DNA of 64,000 nucleotides, taken from contig JAGVLE010000024.1 in the NCBI GenBank assembly GCA_020049895.1, forward strand, positions 1 through 64,000, read 5' to 3'. A program made the translations under genes and the position numbers. This DNA is from Alphaproteobacteria bacterium (GTDB taxonomy: Bacteria > Pseudomonadota > Alphaproteobacteria > UBA9655). Each line of letters begins with the position of its first letter. Within the stretch, counting starts at the first letter, position 1. The notes under the pieces are model-generated. The model did no database searches and was not told where the DNA came from. It saw nothing but the letters and a program-made list of their open reading frames with translations. Shown here in pieces: positions 8,731-18,789 of the stretch.

Positions 8731-9798
8731 ATGCAAACATATCAAAAAGTTATAATTGCTGTCGTTATCTGTGCACTTGCGCTTTCAGCAGTTCAGTGGA
8801 TGAAAAAAGGTCAGGAAAGCAGCCTTCTTCCTGTTAAAGAACCTACTATCATTGAGGTTGCCAAGGCAAGAAGTGGCGCTATTTTACGACGTGTTCGCAC
8901 GGTTGGTGAACTTACAGCCATTCAATCTGTGGAAATCCATCCTGAAATCGATGGAAAGGTAGCTCAAGTATGCTTTACAGAGGGGCAAAATGTTAATGTC
9001 GGCGACCCTCTTTTCAAACTTGACGATAAAATGGCTAAAGCCAAAGTCAAGGAAGCACAAGCAAGAATGGTGCAAGCGCGCCTAGAGCATGGACGGGCTG
9101 TAAAGCTTCTCGAGAAAAAATTTGGAACGGAACAAATGCGCGACAAAACCCTTGCGGATATGCATGTTGCGGAGGCTTCTTTGGACGAAGTCAAAATTCT
9201 TTTGGACCGGACAACGATTCGCGCCCCTTTTGAGGGGGTTGTGGGGTTAAGTGAAGTTAGTGTAGGAGCCTTTGTTTCTCCGTCTTCTAAGCTTACAATA
9301 GTTGTCGATTTGGATCCTATTAACGTTGACTTCCGTCTTCCTGAATCGTACTTGCCTTTTGTTCATGTTGGTGATGCTGTTGACGTCACCATCGAAGACT
9401 TTGATATTTTGCCTGTCGACGCTGAAATCGTAGCGATCAGCCCACAGGTAGACGAGCTCACGCGTACAATTGTGGTTCGCGCTCGTATGCTTAATAAAGC
9501 GCATGACTATCGCCCTGGCGAATTTGCTAATATTATGGTGGTAGCTGGCGAAATCAAGAATGCTGTCCTTGTGCCTCAAATTGCCATTGAGCGAGAGGGA
9601 GAAGAAGAATTTGTATGGGTTGTTGTTGACAACGTGGCCATTAAAACAACCGTTAGTACCGGTGTTCGAGATGCAAATGATGTTGAAATCACTCATGGCG
9701 TTAAAGAAAATGATCTCATCATCACCGCTGGACAATTTAAAGTTCACGATGGTGAAGAAGTTATAATAGCCAATCCACCAGAACAGACAAAAAAATGA
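8731..9798 (+). CDS. RND efflux periplasmic adaptor (membrane fusion protein)
   Basis: Adaptor that links an inner-membrane RND pump to an outer-membrane channel. The 355 aa have an N-terminal anchor (VIIAVVICALALSAVQWM), a lipoyl half-motif VEIHPEIDGKVAQVCFTEGQ and its partner after a coiled hairpin (TTIRAPFEGVVGLSEVSVGA), then beta-barrel and membrane-proximal domains (DELTRTIVVRARM, RPGEFANIMVV). A TTG eight codons upstream is in frame, but the ATG is preferred. The stop overlaps the pump gene start by four bases, so the two are translationally coupled. Confidence 0.93.
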   Translation: MQTYQKVIIAVVICALALSAVQWMKKGQESSLLPVKEPTIIEVAKARSGAILRRVRTVGELTAIQSVEIHPEIDGKVAQVCFTEGQNVNVGDPLFKLDDKMAKAKVKEAQARMVQARLEHGRAVKLLEKKFGTEQMRDKTLADMHVAEASLDEVKILLDRTTIRAPFEGVVGLSEVSVGAFVSPSSKLTIVVDLDPINVDFRLPESYLPFVHVGDAVDVTIEDFDILPVDAEIVAISPQVDELTRTIVVRARMLNKAHDYRPGEFANIMVVAGEIKNAVLVPQIAIEREGEEEFVWVVVDNVAIKTTVSTGVRDANDVEITHGVKENDLIITAGQFKVHDGEEVIIANPPEQTKK

Positions 9799-12700
9799 AC
9801 TTTACTGAGTTTCTTATTCGCAGGCCTGTTCTTTCCATTGTTATGACTATTGTGATTATAATTATAGGAGCAGTTTCCTATACACGCCTTTCTTTGCGTC
9901 AATTTCCAGAAGTAGAAAAGCCTATTATCAGCGTTTCAACTCAATTTGAAGGAGCGGGCCCTCAAATTATTGAGGCGCAAGTGACTCGCCACTTAGAAGA
10001 TGCACTTGCTGGTGTTGAAGGTCTCGATTATATGACGTCTCAAAGTGAGGCAAATGAAAGTGTCATTAAGCTTTTTTTTAAGATAGAGCGCGATATTGAC
10101 CTTGCCGCAGCTGACATCAGGGATTGTCTCCAAAAAGCCAGAAATAAGCTCCCTGACCTTGCGGACGAGCCTATTATTAAGAAAGCAGATATAGATGCTC
10201 AACCCCTTATTTATCTTTCATTGTTTAGTGATAATAAAACAATCGGAGAGCTTGCTGATTATGCTCACCGCAATCTAGAAAATGACCTCCAAACAATTAA
10301 GGGTGTAGCAAGCGTTGAGATTTGGGGAGGAGGAAACTTAGAAATGCACCTCGTCCTCGATCCTGTTCGTCTTGATGCTTTTAAAGTCACGGCGATGGAT
10401 ATTGCCGCTGCCTTAAAACGCCAAAATATTAAAAAACCAGCAGGAAAACTCATCGGAGAAGAGCGAGAATTCACTGTTACCACCATTTCTTCTCTTTCTA
10501 CCCCTACTCAATTTAACAATATGATTATCGCGGATAGGGAAGGAAAAGTTATTCGTTTAAAGGATGTTGGGTATGCCCACCTCAACTCAGAAGATCCACG
10601 CTTTTCTTCACGATTTAATGGTAGAAATTCTGTCAGTATTGGAATTATTAAGAAGTCTGTCGCTAACCCTCTGGAAGTTAAGAGAGGTGTGGACGAAAAA
10701 TTGAAGCGCCTTCGCGAACGCCTGCCGAGTGGTACTCAGATTGAGATTTCTTCTGACAACACTACCTTTATTAAGAAATCTATTGACCATGTATATCGAA
10801 CAATTTGGGAAGCGACGTTTCTTGTTATCTTTGTTGTTTTCATTTTCTTGCGGTCTTTCCAAGCGTCTCTTATCCCTCTGGTAACAATTCCTGTGTCGCT
10901 CATAGGTGCTTTTTTCTTAATGTTCGTTTTTGGCTTTACAATCAATATATTAACCCTTTTAGCCCTTGTTTTGGCAATCGGACTTGTGGTGGATGACGCT
11001 ATTATTGTGCTGGAAAATATTTACCGTCATATGGAAGAGGGTATGAAACCCATGAAGGCTTCTATCCAGGGAGCTCAAGAAATTAGCTTTGCCATCATTG
11101 CGATGACACTCACTCTGGCTGCTGTATATGCTCCTATCTCTCTTGCAGGGGGTCTTACAGGAAAGCTATTTACAGAATTTGCTTTAACCCTTGCTGGATC
11201 CGTTATTATTTCAGGATTCGTGGCTCTTACCCTTACCCCCATGATGTGTTCTCGCTTACTGCGTCCCCATAATCATGTTTCCTCTCACTTTAAGGATAAT
11301 AAATGGATTCATATTTATCATGATCTTTCAGATAAAATGGGTGTATGGCTTGATAAATTAGATCGTGGTTATGCTTTTCTTTTGAAACGAGTTTTGGGCA
11401 AGCGCTTATGGGTCGTAGGAAGCGCTGCTTTCATTGCTGTAATTGGTATGTATCTGGGAGCCTTTGTTCTTAAAAAAGACCTTACTCCTGCTGAAGATCA
11501 AGGCGTTCTTGTAACAGATGCAGAGGCGCCTTATGGGGCTACCCTCAAATATATTGAAAAATATGCAGTAAAAATGGACGAAATTCTCGCTTCTGTGCCT
11601 GAACTTGAAAAACGAATGACCATTTTACAAGCAGGAGACCGCTCTTATTCTCAGAATACCCTTATCCCTTGGGAACAAAGAGAGCGTAGCTGTAGTGAAA
11701 TTAAAGACTCTATAAACTCAAGTCTTCAAAAAATTATAGGTCTTGAAGTCCGTGCACGATGTCGGAGTCGCTCTGTTATCGGCGGAGGAAGCGGTTTTGA
11801 TCTTTCGTTTGTTATTCAAACAACCCGCTCTTATGAAGATCTTCAAAATCAAATGCAAAAGATCTGGGCCGTAATGCTGAAACACCCAGGCATTACCAAC
11901 GTCATTCCAGATATGGGGGCTCCCGGGCAAGACTATAAAATTGAAGTCAATGTTGATAAGGCTGCAACGCTTAGCATTGATCCAGATACCATTGCTCAAA
12001 CGTTAGACACACTTATTGCTGGAAAGAAGTCTACCTATTTCGAAAGAGAAAATAAGCAATATCCTATTCGTGTATGGGTGGGAGAAAAACATCGTCAGTC
12101 ACCGCGAGATATCCTCGCGATGAGTGTTCAAGGACGGCGTGATGGAAAGGAAACGTTTGTGCCTTTGTCTGACCTTGTCAAAGTTCTTCCTGTCACCACA
12201 ACTCCCGATATTCGCCACTTTGATGGAATCCGCTCTGTGACTTTAGATGCTGTCCTTAAGAGTGGTTATGGATTGGGGCAGGTTCTAAACGACATCACTA
12301 AAGTTGCTGAGCAAATCTTGCCGGATGGATATGAGACAACAGTTTCGGGTGAAACCCGCGATTATCTTAAAGAGACATATACGCTTTATCTTATCTTTGT
12401 CCTTGCTATTGCTTTTATTTTTCTTGTGATGGCAGCTCAATTTGAAAGCTTTATTGACCCTTTTATCATTATTCTTAGCGTTCCGCTCTCCTTAACAGGA
12501 GCTATTGTGACGCTTTGGCTATTTCCGAATGGAAGTCTTAATATTTATAGTCAAATCGGACTTGTTACGCTTATTGGTCTTATTACAAAGCACGGCATCC
12601 TTATTGTTGACTTTGCGAATAAGCTACGAGCCCAAGGTAAGACAGCTCATGAAGCTGTTCTTGAGGCATCCCGTCTTCGTTTACGACCTATCCTTATGAC

Positions 12701-12884
12701 AACCTTTGCAATGGTTTTTGGTGCGATGCCGCTGGCTTATTCTTCTGGAGCTGGTGCTGAAACCCGTGAACAAATAGGTCTTGTGATTGTTGGTGGAATG
12801 AGTATAGGAACACTCTTTACCCTCTTTGTCATTCCTGTGGTATATACTTATTTAAGTCGCCAGCGAAAAGAGATAGAAATCTAG
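9795..12884 (+). CDS. RND family multidrug efflux transporter
   Basis: Proton-driven inner-membrane exporter of the AcrB/HAE1 class. The 1029 aa show the usual two halves, each with one TM helix, a periplasmic porter domain and a block of further TM helices. TM4 carries the paired aspartates (GLVVDDAIIVLENIYRH) and TM10 the lysine (KHGILIVDFANK) needed for proton transfer. It starts RRPVLSIVMTI, as in other HAE1 pumps. The adaptor overlaps upstream; no TolC-type gene lies nearby, so it must use a channel encoded elsewhere. Substrates cannot be read from the sequence. Confidence 0.95.
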   Translation: MNFTEFLIRRPVLSIVMTIVIIIIGAVSYTRLSLRQFPEVEKPIISVSTQFEGAGPQIIEAQVTRHLEDALAGVEGLDYMTSQSEANESVIKLFFKIERDIDLAAADIRDCLQKARNKLPDLADEPIIKKADIDAQPLIYLSLFSDNKTIGELADYAHRNLENDLQTIKGVASVEIWGGGNLEMHLVLDPVRLDAFKVTAMDIAAALKRQNIKKPAGKLIGEEREFTVTTISSLSTPTQFNNMIIADREGKVIRLKDVGYAHLNSEDPRFSSRFNGRNSVSIGIIKKSVANPLEVKRGVDEKLKRLRERLPSGTQIEISSDNTTFIKKSIDHVYRTIWEATFLVIFVVFIFLRSFQASLIPLVTIPVSLIGAFFLMFVFGFTINILTLLALVLAIGLVVDDAIIVLENIYRHMEEGMKPMKASIQGAQEISFAIIAMTLTLAAVYAPISLAGGLTGKLFTEFALTLAGSVIISGFVALTLTPMMCSRLLRPHNHVSSHFKDNKWIHIYHDLSDKMGVWLDKLDRGYAFLLKRVLGKRLWVVGSAAFIAVIGMYLGAFVLKKDLTPAEDQGVLVTDAEAPYGATLKYIEKYAVKMDEILASVPELEKRMTILQAGDRSYSQNTLIPWEQRERSCSEIKDSINSSLQKIIGLEVRARCRSRSVIGGGSGFDLSFVIQTTRSYEDLQNQMQKIWAVMLKHPGITNVIPDMGAPGQDYKIEVNVDKAATLSIDPDTIAQTLDTLIAGKKSTYFERENKQYPIRVWVGEKHRQSPRDILAMSVQGRRDGKETFVPLSDLVKVLPVTTTPDIRHFDGIRSVTLDAVLKSGYGLGQVLNDITKVAEQILPDGYETTVSGETRDYLKETYTLYLIFVLAIAFIFLVMAAQFESFIDPFIIILSVPLSLTGAIVTLWLFPNGSLNIYSQIGLVTLIGLITKHGILIVDFANKLRAQGKTAHEAVLEASRLRLRPILMTTFAMVFGAMPLAYSSGAGAETREQIGLVIVGGMSIGTLFTLFVIPVVYTYLSRQRKEIEI

Positions 12885-12904
12885 TATTTCCTTATTGTTT
12901 ATTC

Positions 12905-14224
12905 ATGACTGAAAACTCCTTCACGAGTCGTCTTAAGCGCTATACCCAAGTCACAACAGCTGCGGGTGGGCTTATGGCCCGTTTGTTGGGAGATCGATAT
13001 TTAGGTCTTTCTCTTGATCCTTCCCAGCATGCTCTTGACCTTAAAGAGACGTTAGGGACCCTTAAGGGCCCTTTAATGAAAATTGCCCAGATCTTGGCGA
13101 CTGTGCCCGATATGCTGCCTCCTGAATATGCAGAAGCTTTTCTTGAGCTTCAATCCAATGCACCTCCTATGGGGTGGCCTTTTGTGAGGCGCCGGATGCA
13201 GGCTGAGCTAGGCCCCGATTGGCAAAGCCGATTTCAAGAATTTGAGAAAGAAGCATGCGCTGCCGCTTCCTTAGGACAAGTCCACAAAGCAAGAGATCAT
13301 GAGGGTCGCTCTTTAGCGGTTAAACTTCAGTATCCTGAAATGGGGGCTGCTGTAGAAGCAGATCTTGCTCAGTTAAAAATCCTTCTGAAATCCTTTGAAC
13401 TTTATAGTTCTGCTCTTGATACAGAAAACCTCCATAAGGAAATCACTGCGCGCCTTTGGGAAGAACTTGATTATCAAAAAGAAGCCCAACATATTGAAAT
13501 TTTTAGAAATATTTTAAAACCTTTGCCTTTTATAGAGGTTCCCGAAGCTGTGCCTTCTCTTACAACGTCCCGTCTTTTAACCATGACATGGCTGACGGGG
13601 GACAAACTTTTGGCATTTAAAGATGCCCCTCAAGATCTAAGAAATGAAATTGCTTCCGGGCTCTTTAAGGCTTGGTATTTCCCCCTGTATCATGCCGGAT
13701 TCTTGCATGGAGACCCTCATTTAGGAAACTATTCTTGGAGCCAGGAGGGAAAGCTCAATTTGCTTGATTTTGGATGTGTTCGGGTGTTTAAAGCCTCCTT
13801 TATTCAAGGGATTCTAGATCTTTACAAAGCTCTTCAAACGAATAATGAAGAGTTAGCTGTTCATGCTTATACGTCCTGGGGGTTTACCTCTCTTGATAAG
13901 GAGTTCATTCAAATTTTGAATCTGTGGGCCAAATTTCTCTATGATCCTCTTTTGGAAGATCGAGTTCGCCCGATTGAAGAAACCTATTCAGGCCTTAAGG
14001 GACGTCAAATTGTGGGAGAAATTTTAACACAGCTAGAAAAGAAAGGCGGTATTAAGCCTCCCCAAGAATTTGTATTCATGGATAGGGCCGCTGTAGGGCT
14101 TGGATCCGTGTGTATGCGCCTTCGCGCAAAACTCAACTGGCGCCATCTTTTTGAAGAGATTATTCAAGATTTCTCAGAGGCCGTTTTAGAAGAACGTCAG
14201 CATTTTTTCCTCAGGAAAGAATGA
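12905..14224 (+). CDS. ABC1/UbiB-family atypical kinase
   Basis: ABC1 proteins are ATP-binding kinase-like proteins associated with ubiquinone and other prenyl-lipid metabolism. In the 439 aa I see the KxGQ-like motif (LKGPLMKIAQILATVPDMLPP), the Ala-rich loop ASLGQVHKA, the lysine motif LAVKLQYP, the catalytic loop FLHGDPHLGNY and the metal motif LLDFGCVR. There is no C-terminal TM pair, so it is nearer to the AarF-like short forms than to classical UbiB. It follows the RND pump by 20 bases and probably shares its transcript, though the functional link is unclear. Confidence 0.88.
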   Translation: MTENSFTSRLKRYTQVTTAAGGLMARLLGDRYLGLSLDPSQHALDLKETLGTLKGPLMKIAQILATVPDMLPPEYAEAFLELQSNAPPMGWPFVRRRMQAELGPDWQSRFQEFEKEACAAASLGQVHKARDHEGRSLAVKLQYPEMGAAVEADLAQLKILLKSFELYSSALDTENLHKEITARLWEELDYQKEAQHIEIFRNILKPLPFIEVPEAVPSLTTSRLLTMTWLTGDKLLAFKDAPQDLRNEIASGLFKAWYFPLYHAGFLHGDPHLGNYSWSQEGKLNLLDFGCVRVFKASFIQGILDLYKALQTNNEELAVHAYTSWGFTSLDKEFIQILNLWAKFLYDPLLEDRVRPIEETYSGLKGRQIVGEILTQLEKKGGIKPPQEFVFMDRAAVGLGSVCMRLRAKLNWRHLFEEIIQDFSEAVLEERQHFFLRKE

Positions 14225-14336
14225 CCCTAAAAAAAAATTAAAATTCAAAAAACCGCTCTTGCTAAAAATCTATTTTTCTTTCATAGTGCCCGTGCCCCAA
14301 GTGGGGGTATTAACTAATTTTATGGAGAATTAAAAA

Positions 14337-14516
14337 ATGAAGTTATTTGCACTTACCCTAGTTGCTACTCTTGCATTCGCAGGCGCTGCAGCAGCAACCG
14401 AAACACCAGCAGTTGAATCTGAAGTTACAGTAAATGTAGAATCAGGTGGAGAAGCAGTTATTGCAAAAGAAGCAGTAATCGTAGACGCTGAAGGCGCTGA
14501 AATCGAAAAGAAATAA
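14337..14516 (+). CDS. tiny secreted acidic protein
   Basis: A 59-aa frame. A clean signal peptide (MKLFALTLVATLAFAGAAAA) is followed by about 39 acidic residues rich in Glu, Val and Ala and without Cys. The ribosome-binding site is TGGAG eight bases upstream. A strong intrinsic terminator follows 30 bases after the stop, and a weak TTGCTA-N17-CATAGT promoter may lie at 14259-14287, so this looks like an independent single-gene unit. No family recognised. The short gene with its own terminator suggests real and possibly abundant expression. Confidence 0.7.
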   Translation: MKLFALTLVATLAFAGAAAATETPAVESEVTVNVESGGEAVIAKEAVIVDAEGAEIEKK

Positions 14517-14544
14517 GCACTAACTGCTTAACTAACGAATAAAT

Positions 14545-14574
14545 AAAAAAGAGTGCTTTTGCACTCTTTTTTTA
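14545..14574 (+). terminator. intrinsic terminator
   Basis: AAAAAGAGTGC, loop TTTT, GCACTCTTTTTTT: a perfect stem followed by a T-run, directly after the tiny secreted gene. The A-run on the left could let it work for the opposite strand (typA) as well. Confidence 0.9.
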
Positions 14575-14648
14575 TGGTTATTTTTGTTTTTTTATAAGGT
14601 TGCCTCACAACCCTTTACAGGGAGAGAGTCTTATCCCTAGTGGGAGGA

Positions 14649-16469
14649 TTATTCTTTCCCGCGAGAAGCTCTCTTGCGATCGTTGGGATCCAAAAGGTCT
14701 TTGCGAATACGGATAGATTTCGGAGTGACCTCTACGAGCTCATCTTCTTCAATGTAAGAAATGGCTTGCTCTAACGTAAGAATACGCGGGGGGGTCAGGC
14801 GAATCGCTTCATCCTTTCCGGATGCGCGTACGTTACTTAATTGCTTGGCCTTCAATACATTGATTTCTAAATCATTATCCCGGGTATGTTCGCCCACAAT
14901 CATCCCCTCATAGACAGGTGTGCCAGAGTGAATGAACATGGTGCCCCGATCTTCCAAGTTCCATAAAGCGTAGGCCACTGCAGTTCCCATTCCATTGGAA
15001 ATAAGGGAGCCACGAATACGTCCCCCTATAGGGCCTTTGTAGGCTCCATAGCTGTGGAAAAGACGGCTCATAATCCCAGTGCCGCGGGTGTCTGTGAGAA
15101 ACTCGCTTTGATAGCCTATAAGGCCGCGAGAGGGCGCTATAAAGGTAACGCGGGTTTTCCCACCGCCAGAAGGACGCATGTCCACCATTTCTCCCTTACG
15201 AATACCCATTTTTTCAACTGTAATGCCTGTAAATTCATCATCTACGTCAATTTGGACTTCTTCCAGGGGTTCCATGAGCTGTCCTGTATCTGGATCATTT
15301 TTGAAAAGAACACGAGGCCGCCCAATGGCTAACTCAAAGCCTTCCCGGCGCATGGTTTCAATAAGAACACCTAATTGTAATTCTCCTCGACCTGCGACTT
15401 CAAAGGCATCGGTAGAGTCCGTTTCGGTTACTTTAATGGAAACATTCCCTTCCGCTTCCGACATTAAGCGATCGCGAATCAAGCGAGACGTTACCTTTTT
15501 CCCCTCTTTTCCTGCAAAAGGAGAGTTGTTGACACAAAATGTCATGGCGAGGGTAGGGGGATCAATAGGAAGAGATTTTAAAGGCGCTGTGACCTCAGGC
15601 GCGCATATGGTATCTCCGACAGTTACTTTGGTAAAACCTGCTAAAGCAACGATATCACCTGCAAATGCTTCTTGAACCGGAACACGCTCTAGTCCGCGGA
15701 AAGACAACAGCTTTGTGAGGCGTGTTTGCTCAAGAGTGCCTGCGACGGCATTAAGCCCTTTGACCGCCATATTCATTTGAGCGGTTCCACTCTGAATGCG
15801 GCCCGTTAAAATGCGACCCAAATAAGGATCTGATTCAAGCGTTGTCACCAACATAGAAAAGGGAGCATTAGCGTCTCCTTCTGCTGTAGGCACACGCTTT
15901 AGAATAGCTTTAAAGAGGGGAGCAAGATCTGTCTTAGGATCTTCTAAGGTTTCGATCGCCCAACCTTCCTTGGCAGAAGCAAAAATGGTAGGAAAATCAA
16001 GTTGCTCATCCGTTGCATCAAGGGCCGCAAAGAGCTCAAAGACCTCTTCATGCACTTCATGAACGCGTGCGTCGGGCTTGTCGGCCTTGTTAATGACCAC
16101 AATAGGCTTCAGGCCTTGCCGTAAGGCTTTTGCGACGACAAATTTCGTTTGTGGCATTGGGCCTTCGGAGGCGTCTACAAGAACAAGAACCCCATCAACC
16201 ATGGACAAAATCCGTTCAACTTCTCCACCAAAGTCAGCGTGACCTGGAGTATCAACGATATTAAGACGATTATTGTCCCACAGAATGGAGGTACATTTTG
16301 CAAGAATTGTAATGCCGCGCTCTTTTTCTAGCTCGTTGCTATCCATGGCGCGCTCCGCCACAGCTTGGTTGTCTCGGAAAGTCCCGCCTGCGCGGAAGAG
16401 CGCATCTACAAGAGTTGTTTTCCCATGGTCAACGTGGGCGATAATTGCTAAATTTCGTATTGTATTCAT
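14649..16469 (-). CDS. typA: translational GTPase TypA/BipA
   Basis: Ribosome-associated GTPase of the EF-G class, involved in ribosome assembly and stress adaptation. The 606-aa length is normal. The G domain has [19 protein letters not shown], the switch I segment [30 protein letters not shown] and NKADKPDAR. The EF-G-like domains III and V and the BipA-specific C-terminal domain (residues about 480-600, [18 protein letters not shown] region onward) are present. It is divergent from era. Confidence 0.97.
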   Translation of the reverse strand: MNTIRNLAIIAHVDHGKTTLVDALFRAGGTFRDNQAVAERAMDSNELEKERGITILAKCTSILWDNNRLNIVDTPGHADFGGEVERILSMVDGVLVLVDASEGPMPQTKFVVAKALRQGLKPIVVINKADKPDARVHEVHEEVFELFAALDATDEQLDFPTIFASAKEGWAIETLEDPKTDLAPLFKAILKRVPTAEGDANAPFSMLVTTLESDPYLGRILTGRIQSGTAQMNMAVKGLNAVAGTLEQTRLTKLLSFRGLERVPVQEAFAGDIVALAGFTKVTVGDTICAPEVTAPLKSLPIDPPTLAMTFCVNNSPFAGKEGKKVTSRLIRDRLMSEAEGNVSIKVTETDSTDAFEVAGRGELQLGVLIETMRREGFELAIGRPRVLFKNDPDTGQLMEPLEEVQIDVDDEFTGITVEKMGIRKGEMVDMRPSGGGKTRVTFIAPSRGLIGYQSEFLTDTRGTGIMSRLFHSYGAYKGPIGGRIRGSLISNGMGTAVAYALWNLEDRGTMFIHSGTPVYEGMIVGEHTRDNDLEINVLKAKQLSNVRASGKDEAIRLTPPRILTLEQAISYIEEDELVEVTPKSIRIRKDLLDPNDRKRASRGKE

Positions 16470-16606
16470 TATTAATATTCCTAATCACAAAGAAACCGCA
16501 CTCTATCAGAGGAATAAGGCAAAAAGAAAGCAAAAAGAATTTCTTGCATCCTTTTCCTTCAAGCCCTACAGCTACTATTAGGTCATAAAAAGATAAAGAG
16601 TTCTAA

Positions 16607-17497
16607 ATGAAAAAATGTGGTTTTATTGCAGTTATTGGGGCACCAAATGCCGGCAAATCAACCCTTATTAACAGTCTTGTAGGAAGCAAGGTTACCATTG
16701 TTTCCCATAAGGCTCAGACTACCCGTAATCGCATTTTAGGGGTGGCTCTGAAGGGGGAAACCCAGATTATCTTGATGGATACTCCAGGAATCTTTTCCAC
16801 TCCCAAATCGCGTCTAGAGAAGAATATGGTGCGTCAGGCCTGGACTTCTTTAAGGGAGGCAGATGGGATTATGGTTGTTGTCGATGCCAACAGACAATCC
16901 TTTGACCAAGCTACCCTTATCTTGGAGCGCCTTAAGGATACGGAAAAGCGTCTTATTCTAGTTCTTAATAAGATTGATTTGATTCCACGAGATAATTTAT
17001 TAGCGCTCGCGGCTCAATTCGCCCCTTTGATAAAAGACAGAATTTTTATGGTTTCAGCGCTCACGGGGGATGGGGTAGAGGACATAAAAGCCTATTGGGA
17101 AGAGCATCTTCCTGCAGATACTTGGCTTTTCCCGGAAGACCAGCTCAGCGATCTTCCTCTCCGGTTATTGAGTGCTGAGATCACGAGAGAAGAAATCTTT
17201 AACAGATTACATGAAGAGCTCCCCTATGCTATTTGGGTGGAAACGGAAGCGTGGGAAGAGTTTAAGAATGGAAGCGTAAAAATTACCCAATGTATCTACG
17301 TGCGCAAGGAAAGCCAGAAACCCATCGTTTTAGGTAAGGAAGGGCATCAAATTAAGGCCATTGGGGCTGCTTCCCGAAAACAACTTATTGATATTCTCGA
17401 AAGACCTGTTCATCTTTTCCTCCATGTGAAGGTCAAAACAAACTGGATGGATGATCCGCGCCTGTATAAAAGCGTTGGCCTGTCTTTCAAGGAGTAA
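16607..17497 (+). CDS. era: GTPase Era
   Basis: Era binds the 3' end of 16S rRNA and checks 30S maturation. The 296 aa show G1 GAPNAGKSTLINSLVG, G3 DTPGIF, G4 NKIDL, and a C-terminal KH domain with the RNA-binding turn VLGKEGHQIKAIG. It is divergent from typA and followed after two bases by recO, an arrangement common in proteobacteria. Confidence 0.97.
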   Translation: MKKCGFIAVIGAPNAGKSTLINSLVGSKVTIVSHKAQTTRNRILGVALKGETQIILMDTPGIFSTPKSRLEKNMVRQAWTSLREADGIMVVVDANRQSFDQATLILERLKDTEKRLILVLNKIDLIPRDNLLALAAQFAPLIKDRIFMVSALTGDGVEDIKAYWEEHLPADTWLFPEDQLSDLPLRLLSAEITREEIFNRLHEELPYAIWVETEAWEEFKNGSVKITQCIYVRKESQKPIVLGKEGHQIKAIGAASRKQLIDILERPVHLFLHVKVKTNWMDDPRLYKSVGLSFKE

Positions 17498-17499
17498 GT

Positions 17500-18213
17500 A
17501 TGGAATGGCAAGACGAGGGCATTATCCTACACACCCAGCTTTTGGGAGAGCGTAAGCAGCTTGTCAGTCTTTTTACAGTAGAGCATGGTCGGCACGTAGG
17601 GGTGCTGGCGCGGAGCAAAAAAACAACCCCCTGGATTCAATGTGGAGGGTATGTCAAGGCTCGGTGGGGAGCCCGTCTTGAAAGCCATATGGGGCAGTGG
17701 ACTTTTGAGCCTCTCTCGAGCTCTTCTGCTTTTCTTTTAGAGACTCCGGGCCCTCTGGCGGCACTCGTCAGTGCGGCTACACTTTGTCATCTAGGGCTCC
17801 CGGAGCGTCATTCTTATCCGTCTCTTTTTAAAACCTTTAAAACTCTTATTCAGGAACTACAAACATTTCATTGGCTCAAGAGCTATGCTTTTTTTGAAGT
17901 TTCTTTATTAGAAGAACTTGGGTATGGGCTTGATTTAACAGTCTGTGCAGTGACCGGGACAACTGAAAATTTAGTGGCGGTTTCTCCTCGCACGGGGCGC
18001 GCCGTGTGTGCTGAGGTCGCTCGGCCTTATCGGGATAGATTGCTTCCTCTTCCGGGGTTTCTTTATGATTTAGAGTTAACCCCTTCCTTTACAGAGATTG
18101 CGCAGGCTCTCGCCTTGACGGGCTATTTTCTCGAAAGGCATCTTCTCGGTCGCGATCTTCCGCCTGCTCGCTCTCGCCTAATCAACAGGCTTGAAAAAGA
18201 GAAAGCGGCTTAG
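17500..18213 (+). CDS. recO: DNA repair protein RecO
   Basis: RecO loads RecA on SSB-coated DNA in the RecFOR pathway. The 237 aa start MEWQDEGIILHTQLLGERKQLVSLFT, the OB-fold of the family (given here as MEWQDEGIILHTQLLGERK), followed by a helical domain. Cysteines of a possible zinc knuckle are sparse. It follows era by two bases, so it is operonic with it. Confidence 0.92.
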   Translation: MEWQDEGIILHTQLLGERKQLVSLFTVEHGRHVGVLARSKKTTPWIQCGGYVKARWGARLESHMGQWTFEPLSSSSAFLLETPGPLAALVSAATLCHLGLPERHSYPSLFKTFKTLIQELQTFHWLKSYAFFEVSLLEELGYGLDLTVCAVTGTTENLVAVSPRTGRAVCAEVARPYRDRLLPLPGFLYDLELTPSFTEIAQALALTGYFLERHLLGRDLPPARSRLINRLEKEKAA

Positions 18214-18283
18214 GGTAATCAATTATTAACTTTTTAAAGGTAGAGTTATTTTTGATGGAAATTTTTATACAAAAAAAAGAAAA

Positions 18284-18664
18284 ATGACAAAAAATATTGC
18301 TTTTACTTTTCTTGTAGGCGCTTCACTTATAGTGAGCGCGTCTGCCTATGCGAATTCTCAGCCAATTTGCGCATGTAAAAATGGGATCTATTTGAAAAAC
18401 AATGAATGGAACATTGTAAAAGGATCTGGGGGAACGAAATATTTAGGACTCAATGATCATCCCAGCCTTCCTTGCATAGGATGGGGAGGGGTCGTTTCCC
18501 ACTTGGCGAACATAGCCAATAAAAAAGTTAATAACCCTGGTAATGTAACTGATTTGACCTGCGAGCAGTACAATAACACGGATAGCTTGCAGTCTTTGAA
18601 AAACGGCTTTCCTGGCCAGACCATAGGGCCAAACGATATACAAAAAATTCTGAAGGGTTCCTAG
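18284..18664 (+). CDS. small secreted Cys-containing protein
   Basis: A 126-aa protein with a clear signal peptide (hydrophobic FTFLVGASLIVSASAYA, cleavage likely after AYA near residue 23). The mature part has four cysteines (CAC near the start, LPC and LTC later) that could form two disulfides, and it is polar with many Asn and Gly. I recognise no family. The ribosome-binding site is weak (AAGAAAA). It lies 70 bases after recO and is followed by a hairpin at 18690-18730. Confidence 0.6.
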   Translation: MTKNIAFTFLVGASLIVSASAYANSQPICACKNGIYLKNNEWNIVKGSGGTKYLGLNDHPSLPCIGWGGVVSHLANIANKKVNNPGNVTDLTCEQYNNTDSLQSLKNGFPGQTIGPNDIQKILKGS

Positions 18665-18689
18665 AAACGGCATTCGTTAAAGAAATGAA

Positions 18690-18730
18690 GAGGCAACAAC
18701 ACACTTGATTATTGAGTGGGTTATTGCCTC
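18690..18730. terminator. bidirectional hairpin between convergent genes
   Basis: A 16-base stem with two mismatches (GAGGCAACAACACACT at 18690-18705 against 18715-18730) and a nine-base loop. Only a short T-run (CTTT) follows on the plus strand. It lies between two genes that converge on it, so a shared terminator is the likely role. Confidence 0.55.
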
Positions 18731-18789
18731 CTTTAGATTATCCAGTGCGTGGGATAGACCCGCCGCAGAGTTATTCTGGCTTTTAGGTC

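Noticed and set aside
15178..15675. 165-aa frame antisense to typA
   Set aside because: Shadow of a strongly conserved gene, no independent signal.
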